Positions 33,883 through 41,639 of a stretch of 64,000 nucleotides of DNA are shown here, in pieces (within the stretch, counting starts at the first letter, position 1; each line of letters starts with the position of its first letter). The stretch is from Megalonaias nervosa (lineage: Eukaryota > Mollusca > Bivalvia > Unionida > Unionidae), in NCBI GenBank assembly GCA_016617855.1, contig JAECUM010033713.1:1-64000 (forward strand), in the 5' to 3' direction. The notes below the pieces were generated by a model. It did not search any database, had not been told where the DNA came from, and saw only the letters and a program-made list of their open reading frames with translations. A program made the position numbers and the translations under genes.

Positions 33883-35283
33883 ATGTTTAAGCGCGTATCT
33901 GACCCCGCGTTTGACATGGATGCACCAGTTCTCAAAGATCAGTCTGTGCGCGATTATCAGTATTATTCTTATGACGCACGACTGCCAAATCAGCCTGGAC
34001 GAATCGAACTACAGGTTCAGGATACAAGTAGATATTTCCTACCCGCTGAGGCATTTATTGAAGTAGAAGGTAAAATTTATAAAGCGGATGATACTGAATA
34101 CGATAATAATGATGGTTTTGGTTTTGTTAATAATGGTATAATGGCGTTATTTGACAGCGCTACGTACATGATTGACGGAAAAAATATTGAATCAATTCAG
34201 AAAGACGTCGACGTTGCTACAACAATACTTGGCCTTGCAAGATATAGCGACGATTACTCAAGATCAGCTGGTCCATCAATGATGTTCTCAAAAGATAGTT
34301 CTAATTCTTCAAAGCACAAACAATATAATATAAGACGACCTAGAAACAACGCCAACAACGCTGACGCTGATGTAGAAAATATGATTATTAATGTAGATCC
34401 AGAATTTAATTTAGGGTTTACAACACGTAAATCAATGTTGAAAGATAGAAGGTTTTCATGTGCAATTCCACTGTCACACATATTTGGATTCTGCAGAAAT
34501 GTCAGAAAAGTCATTTTTGGAGCCAAACACACAGTTGTACTTGTGCGAAAAAGCGATGATAATGATGCAATGTGGCACGTTGAAGGAGTTAATACTGCTG
34601 CAACTGAGGCACTTCATGGTAAAGTAGTACTAACAAAACTTTCCCTGTGGATGCCAGTGATGACTCCAACAATATCTGAAGAAGATCGGTTACTATCTTT
34701 TATGAGTCAAGGCGGTAAATCAACGTTGTCATGGTTAACAATGACCACAGATGTTGTTCAGAGTGCAATTAATGGTCTGTTCACATGGCAAATAGCTTCT
34801 CAGCAAGGTGTTTCTGCACCAAGACACATATTTATTGCGCTTCAGGATAATACACGTGTAAACAATCAAACAAAAAGTTTAATGATATTTGACAAACTCG
34901 GTGTTTCTGAGGTTTCATTAAGGATAAATGGACATCAAGAACCATCCGAGGATATATTACTGAATTTTGAAAATAATCATGTAGCACGTGCATATCATCG
35001 ATTAATGACATTCATGGGTCGTGATCAAAATATTGATACTGGTTTACAAATATCGCAGCTAGATTTCCCATTGCTGTATCCGATTTATTACTTTTCACTA
35101 GAACATTTAGATTTAACAAGACAATCTGTTGTAGATATTCATTTTCGAACTCGCGTTAATAGAAACATTGTAGATATCCCTAATTACAGAGCAATAGCCG
35201 TTATACTCAGCGATAAATCGATGTTACTCGAAGGTGTTGGTGGACGAATGAGAGTTATTGATGCTCCAGTAAAAAACATGTAA
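33883..35283 (+). CDS. major capsid protein (hexon-like, double jelly-roll type)
   Basis: An intact 466-residue frame from ATG 33,883. Its length and the N-terminal pattern (YYSYDARLPN, then ALFDSATYMIDGKNIE followed by a VATTILGLARYS stretch) match Polinton/adintovirus capsid proteins. These form hexon trimers of an icosahedral shell. Further shared features are a central WLTMTTDVV-type region and a C-terminal HFRTRVNRN segment. The gene is flanked by the basic virion-type protein upstream and the hydrophobic protein downstream, the usual capsid cluster. No break is visible. A structure-based search would confirm the fold, which I infer from sequence pattern and context. Confidence 0.88.
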   Translation: MFKRVSDPAFDMDAPVLKDQSVRDYQYYSYDARLPNQPGRIELQVQDTSRYFLPAEAFIEVEGKIYKADDTEYDNNDGFGFVNNGIMALFDSATYMIDGKNIESIQKDVDVATTILGLARYSDDYSRSAGPSMMFSKDSSNSSKHKQYNIRRPRNNANNADADVENMIINVDPEFNLGFTTRKSMLKDRRFSCAIPLSHIFGFCRNVRKVIFGAKHTVVLVRKSDDNDAMWHVEGVNTAATEALHGKVVLTKLSLWMPVMTPTISEEDRLLSFMSQGGKSTLSWLTMTTDVVQSAINGLFTWQIASQQGVSAPRHIFIALQDNTRVNNQTKSLMIFDKLGVSEVSLRINGHQEPSEDILLNFENNHVARAYHRLMTFMGRDQNIDTGLQISQLDFPLLYPIYYFSLEHLDLTRQSVVDIHFRTRVNRNIVDIPNYRAIAVILSDKSMLLEGVGGRMRVIDAPVKNM

Positions 35284-35306
35284 TTAGATCGTTCATAATA
35301 TTAATA

Positions 35307-35805
35307 ATGTCATATCATCACGTTAGTGTGAGTCTGACTCCTGGTCAGATTAAAAGGCTGCAATCAGCATCAAAAAAATAATTGTGGAATAAAAATATCG
35401 CTAAAGCGAGAACAAATGACCGGTGCAAATAAACTATCGTTGACCGAGCGTCAGTTTAAAAACTTCAATGACGCTAAAAAATCAAATAAAGGCGTCAAAC
35501 TTAATCTTTCTGCGGGCGCCATCAAAGACATCGCTAAAACGGGTGGTATATTTCCACTTCTCGCAGCAATACCAGCATTAATAGCAGCTGCAGCACCAGC
35601 TGTTGCAAAGGCAGCTGCGCTAGGTGCTGTTGGAACAGCTGCTGGAATGGCATTAAAGAAAGCAACCGGACAAGGAATCAAAAAAAAGGGAAGAGGTCTA
35701 AGATTACCAGGAACCCCGCCTTCGTGGTACGGAAAGGGTCTAAGATTACCAGGGACCCCACACTGGTACGGAAAAGGTCTAAGATTACCAGGGACAGTTT
35801 ACTAA
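35307..35805 (+). pseudogene. hydrophobic, melittin-like virion protein with C-terminal repeats (frameshifted)
   Basis: ATG 35,307 opens MSYHHVSVSLTPGQIK, which meets a stop just after a run of seven A (35,372-35,378). The frame one base ahead continues with LSLTERQFKNF and KGVKLNLSAG, the expected second copy of the same motif. One extra A is therefore the likely cause. The middle holds a hydrophobic Ala-rich helix (GGIFPLLAAIPALIAAAAP and beyond), and the C terminus has three near-identical KGLRLPGT repeats (35,690-35,800). Membrane-active proteins of this kind are known in adintoviruses (from memory); here that is inference. An in-frame ATG at 35,416 could give a shorter product. Confidence 0.72.
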
Positions 35806-35813
35806 TAACACCC

Positions 35814-36218
35814 ATGTCCAATTTTGATTTACTTAATGCTGCTAAGCAATTAAAAATAAAAAATTTCAGAGGTGTTTTTATGCGCGATCAATTACCTACC
35901 GTTGCAATGCAACATGAAACCGGTATTATTAATCTCGATAAAAATTCTGGCCCAGGCACGCACTGGGTCGCATATGCAATTGATCCACGTGGAATTATTT
36001 ATTTCGATTCGTATGGATTAGCACCACCAAAAGAATTTCTTCATTACGTTAGCAATAATACTGCTCCAATCTGGTATTCAACGCTACCGACACAAAAAAT
36101 AACTGATCCTCCAATATGCGGCCGTGAAACCCTCGCTATGCTTGATGCTGTATCAAAATCAACAGCACCGCCTCATAAAGTCGTGCACGCGTTCACTACA
36201 CTACGTCATAGCACTTAA
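35814..36218 (+). CDS. adenain-like cysteine protease
   Basis: A 134-residue frame starting ATG 35,814. The GTG further upstream overlaps the preceding repeats and is unlikely as the start. The order FRGVFMRDQLP, GTHWVAY, IYFDSYG, TQKITDPPICG fits the Polinton/adenovirus maturation protease. The His is in GTHW, the acidic residue in FDS, the Gln before the Cys forms the oxyanion pocket, and the nucleophilic Cys is in ICG. The enzyme would cleave virion precursors during capsid maturation. It is shorter than adenovirus adenain (about 200 residues) but close to the usual length in Polintons. The residues after the Cys (GRETLAM) are a variant of the common CGHxCL motif. The frame is intact and lies 8 bp downstream of the hydrophobic-protein gene. 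Confidence 0.88.
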   Translation: MSNFDLLNAAKQLKIKNFRGVFMRDQLPTVAMQHETGIINLDKNSGPGTHWVAYAIDPRGIIYFDSYGLAPPKEFLHYVSNNTAPIWYSTLPTQKITDPPICGRETLAMLDAVSKSTAPPHKVVHAFTTLRHST

Positions 36219-36237
36219 ACTGATATCAGTAAATATA

Positions 36238-37333
36238 ATGGTAGATATTTATGGAAGATCCTCAGGTAGAGTTCAGAAGATAGATTTATCTAAATATGCA
36301 ACTCTTGATCAGCTCAGAAATGAAATCGATGATTTATTAAATATCACGTGTGGATCAAAATGAAGTCGTCGTTTTTCAGGACAAACAAGGACGATTAAAA
36401 ACGAGTAATATACAACTACCAGATGTGCTTATACGAATTCCCAACGCGGTTGTTAATAATGTCGTTACTTTCACTGATCAGGGTAAAATACAGGATTCCG
36501 GTAAGTCGGTTAACGATTATGTTAAGAAAACTGGTGATGTATTTACCGGTGACATTATTATGTCAAGAAGAAAAATTACGTATCTTGGAGATCCAATCGC
36601 AGATACAGACGCAGCAACAAAAAAATACGTCGATGATCAAGAATCCAAGTACGTGTCAGTACGCGGTGGTATAATGCGTGCATTTCTCGACATGAATAGT
36701 AATGGTATTAATAATCTCAGAACACCAGAAACAGATTTCGACGCTGCAACGAAGAAATACGCCGACGATAGGGAAATTCCAATAACTACTTCATTAACGA
36801 CAATCAATGATGGAATTGCTACATTTAGAACTGAATATTTTAATCATGTACAAACATTTTTAAATTTTCGTAGAAATGTAAACAGATCTATTAATGACTT
36901 TTTTGGAACTCCACCAACTGTTATTATTAATCTCGCTGACATTAACTCAAGACTCAACGATATCATTAGTGGTATCCCTAACATTATTCAAAAAACTAAT
37001 CTCGTTAAAATTCCTCACAAGCAGATCATTAATATCGTGTACACAGTCGCATCAGGAAAGGCAACATGGACACCGGAAAATAACACTTTTAAACACACTG
37101 CAGAGGTTACTGGTGTATACAGATTATCTGTATTTAGTAGTGCAAAATTCAGTATATTTACCACATTTCCATGGCGTCATTCAAACGATGATTTTTCTGG
37201 AATTGTGTCTATAGTGTTAAATAAAGATGTCGAGGAAACGTTTATGCTAATAGCGAATGATAAAAAGTTAACCGCAGCGACTTATTGGTGGTGTGTTGAG
37301 TTCGTAGCCGAAACTCCCGAATTAGTTACTTAA
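36238..37333 (+). pseudogene. fibre-like protein with repeated tail-fibre motif (frameshifted N terminus)
   Basis: ATG 36,238 opens MVDIYGRSSGRVQKIDLSKY and ends at 36,363. The main frame, open from 36,341, continues one base ahead to 37,333, so a surplus base near 36,338-36,362 is likely. The body contains two copies of a fibre motif: GDIIMSRRKITYLGDP with AATKKYVDD, and an FLDMNSNGINNL copy with AATKKYADD. This motif is typical of phage and virus tail-fibre shafts. A C-terminal beta-rich domain (about 36,980-37,330) may be the knob. Such proteins bind the host surface. That role is inferred, not shown. If no shift occurred, a GTG at 36,350 would be the only upstream start. Confidence 0.75.
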
Positions 37334-37342
37334 ATAAGTATA

Positions 37343-37838
37343 ATGAATCAAGAGTCATTTATCGACGTTCAACGTCACAGATACGCTCAAGTATGTGAAT
37401 GTCAAACTAAACTAAAAAATATCATCGACGATTACACGATAAAGGTAAAAAAAATATCGTCGTCGTATGGTTGTTATTGATATAATGGTATACTCGGTTT
37501 CTGCTGTTATTGCTGGAACTGGATTATTATTATCAACAATAACGATGACAGCGCCTGCAGTTGTAATGATTATAGTTTCAACGGCAACAACATGCGCAGG
37601 TATTTTCAGTATTATCGCTAAGAAAATATCTACGTGTACGAATGATAAACTAAACGAGTATATAATGAAATTGCACACAGCAACAGCCGCATACACTAAA
37701 TTATGCTCGTATATTTCAGCGTATCTCAGTGATGGTAAAATATCTGATGAAGAGTTCGTAACGATAATGAAAACCTACGATGAAGCATTCATAGTGGAAC
37801 GCGATGTGTTCTCTAGTGACGGAAAGATGGAGAATTAA
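37343..37838 (+). pseudogene. Polinton-type membrane protein (frameshifted)
   Basis: ATG 37,343 opens a helical region (MNQESFIDVQRHRY) that stops at about 37,478. The continuing frame is one base ahead after an eight-A run at 37,447-37,454. It contains a long hydrophobic segment (about 37,480-37,615), then a helical region, and the C-terminal signature SDGKISDEEF. The same arrangement of a helix, membrane segments and an ISDEEF-like tail recurs in Polinton/adintovirus proteins, as I recall. Its role is unknown. A membrane role in the virion or cell is inferred from hydrophobicity only. Confidence 0.65.
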
Positions 37839-37856
37839 ATAATAACGATAATAATA

Positions 37857-39287
37857 ATGTCAGAGTCGCAATTACTTCAGCAGATCGTAGCTAATACAAC
37901 GCCGTCAAAAACTACTATGATATCATTAAGTTCAACCAATCCTGAATTTAGCGTTAATTTTCCAACTGCAATTCCAGCAAAGGAAATAGCATTAGCGCAA
38001 TTACGAGTTTATTATAGTTGGTCTAATATCAGGTCAAAACCGTTTGGTGGACAACAACCGAATAATTCACTGGTATTCGCGAATAAAAATAAACCTGATG
38101 GAACACCTGATTGGCAAGTTGTTGGAATTTCAACGGGCAGTTATCAAATAGAACAGATTAATGATGAGTTCCAACGCAGAATTAAATCTATCACAGGGAA
38201 AGAATCTAAAATAGCGATTACTGTTCACGAACCAACACTATCTGCGGTTATTGAAATAAATTCCCCTGATTACTTCGTAGATATTTATCAAAGTTCGATC
38301 AGATCAGTGTTAGGATGGCCTGATGTCGCACCTGTTTATAATGGAGTTTCAGAACCAACTAAAATTGAGTTTAAAACGAGTGAAGAAAAATTCATTAAAA
38401 ATCCAGAATATCGAGAAAAACATCCATGGAATTATATATCATTTAAAAATGATCCAAACGATGATACATACTACTTTACCGATTTTGACGGGAAAAGGAT
38501 CCCCAAGATAATTAGATCAATATTTACTATTATCAAGACGCCAGGGGCGCGAGATCGAGATAGTGTTGATGAAAAATTTATTAAATGGTTTTTAGATACT
38601 CTTAAACCTGAATACGATAAAATATTTAATGATTTAAGAAATTTACTTATTTCATTATCACAACATTATAATGAAAGTGTAAAGCAGCAAATAATCGAGT
38701 TAATAAAACATTTAAATGGTATCTTATTCGATTTATATATCGCCGATCGAAGTATTATGAAAGTTATCGTGTTGGTTGCTGTTGATGTTATTGAGAGCGC
38801 GTTGAACATGGATAAATCACCATGGACGTTAGGATACGCTATAACAATTCACTCATCGCAGGGATTAACTATAACTGATACTAGAATCTGGATTGTAGAT
38901 GATCGTATTGAATGGTCGAATTTAGTCTATCTCGCCGTATCTCGAGTCAGGAAAATATCGCAACTGCGTAGGGTTATTGTAGATTGCGTAATAACTGAAG
39001 AAATCCCTAACAATGTCGATATCAATAAAAAATTAGTCAGCTATAAACAGTGTGACAAAAAAAATAAGCTTGACTTTGATCTTGATGCTGAATTTATTAT
39101 AACACTAAAACAACTACAGAATAATCATTGCACAAGTTGCAACTGTAATATGTCATGGCAGTGTTTTAATCCAAGACAATTTACCGTAGACAGAATTAAT
39201 AGTGATCTCGGTCATACACGTGATAATGTGATGCTGACCTGTCTCGAGTGTAATCGACGTCGAGGCTCTGGACTTTTACAAAATTGA
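37857..39287 (+). CDS. penton-like N terminus fused to helicase/HNH C terminus
   Basis: A 476-residue open frame. Residues 1 to about 165 resemble the minor capsid (penton-like) protein of Polintons: an IALAQLRVYYSWSN region, ISTGSYQIEQIN near residue 94, and a SVLGWPD end. About residues 165-320 are not assignable. Residues 327-380 carry superfamily-1 helicase motifs V and VI (YAITIHSSQGLTI and LAVSRVRK), as in Pif1-type proteins. Residues 425-471 form an HNH-type nuclease with CTSCNC, VDRIN, and ECNRRRG zinc ligands. The N-terminal half of a helicase (Walker A and B) is missing. Penton-like and helicase genes are normally separate, so an in-frame deletion junction at about 38.35-38.80 kb is the best explanation. 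It stops 12 bp inside the convergent integrase gene. Confidence 0.75.
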   Translation: MSESQLLQQIVANTTPSKTTMISLSSTNPEFSVNFPTAIPAKEIALAQLRVYYSWSNIRSKPFGGQQPNNSLVFANKNKPDGTPDWQVVGISTGSYQIEQINDEFQRRIKSITGKESKIAITVHEPTLSAVIEINSPDYFVDIYQSSIRSVLGWPDVAPVYNGVSEPTKIEFKTSEEKFIKNPEYREKHPWNYISFKNDPNDDTYYFTDFDGKRIPKIIRSIFTIIKTPGARDRDSVDEKFIKWFLDTLKPEYDKIFNDLRNLLISLSQHYNESVKQQIIELIKHLNGILFDLYIADRSIMKVIVLVAVDVIESALNMDKSPWTLGYAITIHSSQGLTITDTRIWIVDDRIEWSNLVYLAVSRVRKISQLRRVIVDCVITEEIPNNVDINKKLVSYKQCDKKNKLDFDLDAEFIITLKQLQNNHCTSCNCNMSWQCFNPRQFTVDRINSDLGHTRDNVMLTCLECNRRRGSGLLQN

Positions 39288-40252
39288 GCTTGGTGGTAAT
39301 TGCGTATCCTCAGGAATTACTTGTAATTGTTCACGTACAAATCCACGTTGAGGGGCTGTAGAATCTAGTCTGTAGATTGGAGGTCTACCAGTGTATCTTA
39401 CCACGCTAGAAATTTTATGTGTAGTCACGCTCCAGATAGGATCGGTTGCTCTTTTTTTACCACCTTCAAGTTCGCCAGGTTCATATAAATATCTTACAGT
39501 TACATTACCTAATACTGGTTGAGAGAAAGATTCACGTTTTCCGTAGTTACGGGGTATATATTTTTTTTTTATCGCATTAGAAGGTTTCATGGAAGTTGCA
39601 CGAGTAATTTCATTATTCAACGCAGCTATCACACTCGGTAATCTTGCAACCCATTCACGAGATCTATCCTTAAAGTCAGTAGATATTTCCTTTGCATATT
39701 GGTATCCAAATAACCGCTCAGCAAGTGTTCTATTAAATCGTTCAACGATTGCCTGATCACGATGAATTTCAGTATGTCCTCGTCTGATTTTAACGTTATG
39801 CTTGTTCATCAACGATGATACTACCCAAGAAATTCTTTACCAGGATCAACTTGTAATAACCGTGGCCATCGTAGACCACCACGTTGATAAATGCGCTCAA
39901 ACGCAGATGCAACTTCAGATGCTGTCTTTGTTGATAATGGCTCCGCTTCTTTGTATCTACTCGCAACATCAACGACAGTTAACGCGTATCTATACGTGTA
40001 TTGACGTCTACGTGTTTTAATGGTATCGTGTGGTAAAAACAAAATATCCGCTTGATGAACTTCATTAGGAACGCTAACATCAAAATGCGCATACTGAATT
40101 TTTTTAGGTGGACTTAGGAAGATTTGCCATATTGCCTGTCGTGCTAACCATGATACAGCAACATCACGTGAAACTTTTGCTGCTTCGGCGAGTTTACTAA
40201 TCGCTGCTTTACCTCTCCAGAATCCTCTCGGGGAATAATAAACATATTCCAT
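39276..40252 (-). pseudogene. retroviral-type DDE integrase (one frameshift)
   Basis: ATG at 40,252 opens 143 residues with QADILFLPHD (first Asp) and LQVDPGKEF (second Asp), then a stop at 39,821-39,823. The remainder reads in a shifted phase to 39,276 with AIVERFNRTL (Glu), a chromodomain-like or SH3-like C-terminal stretch, and a basic tail. The phases meet at GGG (39,824-39,826 on plus as CCC), and loss of one G explains the break. The D, D and E residues are all preserved, so only the reading frame is damaged. This enzyme inserts the element and makes short target duplications. The gene is convergent with, and overlaps, the fusion gene. Confidence 0.85.
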
Positions 40253-40269
40253 TATGATAGTTATATAAT

Positions 40270-40770
40270 TTAATTGCCAGCCCCTAGCACTAGTTTACCT
40301 TTCATAGCAGTTTTTACTAGAAAGCTAGCGAGAGATTCTCTGAGAGATTTATTAGGTATAGAATTTAATGCGTGAATCAATTTCACATCTGCGAGATGTC
40401 GTTGTTGCAAATCCTTACTTTTATACGCGACATCATGAACGTGACACGCTTGATCAATCTTATTTACTGGATACTCTCCTGGTTTTGGTTGATCTCGTTC
40501 GTCAAGTCGGATATCAAGTTGAGTTCCTGGACCACAATAATTATATCCGGGTAAATGTTTCTCACCAGGGTATTTAGCCCATGGAGTTCCTGGTAATTTT
40601 CCTAATAAAGCTGCGATATCAATACCTGTCTTTGATGAAATAAATTTATATTTCTTGGTGCCACATTTCACACACTTACCTGTAAGTGCGCGTCTTTTAT
40701 TTTTTGTTGTTATTGTCGTTAATTCAGTAGTAGGTGTAGATGCTCTGCATCGAACACAATATAGACTCAT
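40270..40770 (-). CDS. phospholipase A2 virion protein with zinc ribbon
   Basis: An intact 166-residue frame from ATG at 40,770. The N terminus has two CxxC pairs (CVRC and CVKC), a probable zinc ribbon. Then comes a parvovirus-like PLA2 core: YNYCGPGTQLD (calcium-binding loop) and IDQACHVHDVAY (catalytic His-Asp). Such domains breach the endosomal membrane in parvoviruses, and PLA2 proteins are known in adintoviruses (from memory). The gene is divergent from the ATPase, with only 12 bp between the start codons, and has 17 bp to the integrase start downstream. The frame is intact, and key residues GPG, H and D are all present. Confidence 0.82.
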   Translation of the reverse strand: MSLYCVRCRASTPTTELTTITTKNKRRALTGKCVKCGTKKYKFISSKTGIDIAALLGKLPGTPWAKYPGEKHLPGYNYCGPGTQLDIRLDERDQPKPGEYPVNKIDQACHVHDVAYKSKDLQQRHLADVKLIHALNSIPNKSLRESLASFLVKTAMKGKLVLGAGN

Positions 40771-40782
40771 ATTATTAATTAT

Positions 40783-41448
40783 ATGGATATAATTGACTTT
40801 TCAGCGACACGAAAACAAGAGCCAGTAAAGCACCATCCAGCGTTACCAAATTCTATCAGAATGATTATAATAGGCCCGTCCGGAAGTGGAAAAACGCAAT
40901 TATTACTTAATCTAATAATGGGATGGCTGAAGTGGGATAAATTGTATTTGATAGCGCCATCTGTAGATGATCAGCAATGTTACGAAGTACTTAAAAATTT
41001 TAATGAAAACGCAAAATTGTTGCATGAAGACAGTGAAGTCATAGACTTTATTACTGATATTGATGAAGCGCCATCTGTAGATGATCTGGATGGATTCATT
41101 AATAACCTCGTGGTATACGATGACGTCATGCTGGACAAACAATCCAATCCAGCTTGGATATTTTCACGAGGCCGTCACAAAAACACAGACGTGATTTATG
41201 TTACACAGCGTTATACACAAATTCCAAAAGTGATCAGGGATAACTGTAACATTTTAGTTGTGTTCAGCGGAGTTGATAATCATACGCTGCAAAATATTTA
41301 TTATACTTGGTGTTCTGGGGACATGGACATGAACAAATTTTAAAATTTCTTTTCAAAAGCACAAGCTGCTCCCTTTGATTTTGTAACAATAAATTTACAT
41401 GATCCGAGGTCAAGATATCGTAACGGACTTGATACAATTTTTGGATAA
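40783..41448 (+). pseudogene. A32/FtsK-like genome packaging ATPase (in-frame stop)
   Basis: The frame from ATG 40,783 has Walker A GPSGSGKT (near residue 30), Walker B NLVVYDDVM, and the family motif SRGRHKNTDVIYVTQRY. It stops at TAA 41,341-41,343 after 186 residues. The same phase then stays open for 34 more codons to 41,448 with sequence like the usual family C terminus (PFDFVTINL, YRNGLDTI). A single substitution making this stop is therefore likely. The ATPase would pump DNA into the capsid. The truncated form keeps the P-loop core. The gene ends 7 bp before the right terminal repeat. Confidence 0.85.
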
Positions 41449-41455
41449 AAACCAT

Positions 41456-41639
41456 AGCAGCAGAGAGGGTGGACGACATACGCGTAGTGACCAGCACGTG
41501 AAAAAATCAGAAAAAATCTGGTCAATTAGAGAAGTTTTCATTATTAATGCAAAAACTTCTTTTTTCAGCCTTCGTAGGAACCCTTAAATTTCAAAAATAA
41601 GGTCTCTACAAAGTTGTAGGGTTCACCCTCTCTGCTGCT
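41456..41639 (-). repeat. right terminal inverted repeat
   Basis: The reverse complement matches the left repeat, with about 11 bp more sequence next to the TGACCAG hairpin. The 16-mer AGCAGCAGAGAGGGTG stands at its inner end (41,456) and its complement at the outer end (41,624-41,639). Confidence 0.93.

Larger units (their letters stand above)
32066..41639. mobile_element. Polinton/Maverick (adintovirus-like) element, internally deleted
   Basis: A 9.57-kb element is bounded by inverted repeats of 173 and 184 bp. It encodes the diagnostic Polinton set: double-jelly-roll type capsid protein, adenain-like protease, A32-like packaging ATPase and retroviral-type integrase, plus fibre, PLA2 and small virion-type proteins. 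Autonomous Polintons are usually 15-20 kb and carry a protein-primed family-B DNA polymerase. None is seen here, and the penton-like gene runs straight into the C terminus of a helicase, so several kilobases were probably lost at 38.3-38.8 kb. Genes from 32.3 to 39.3 kb read plus, integrase and PLA2 read minus, and the ATPase reads plus beside the right end. No clean 6-bp target duplication was found. GTACA at 32,057 and 41,643 is only a weak candidate. Confidence 0.92.

Noticed and set aside
35724..35813. GTG at 35,724 as the protease start
   Set aside because: The extension reads the repeats of the preceding gene in another frame; the ATG at 35,814 fits the family N terminus.
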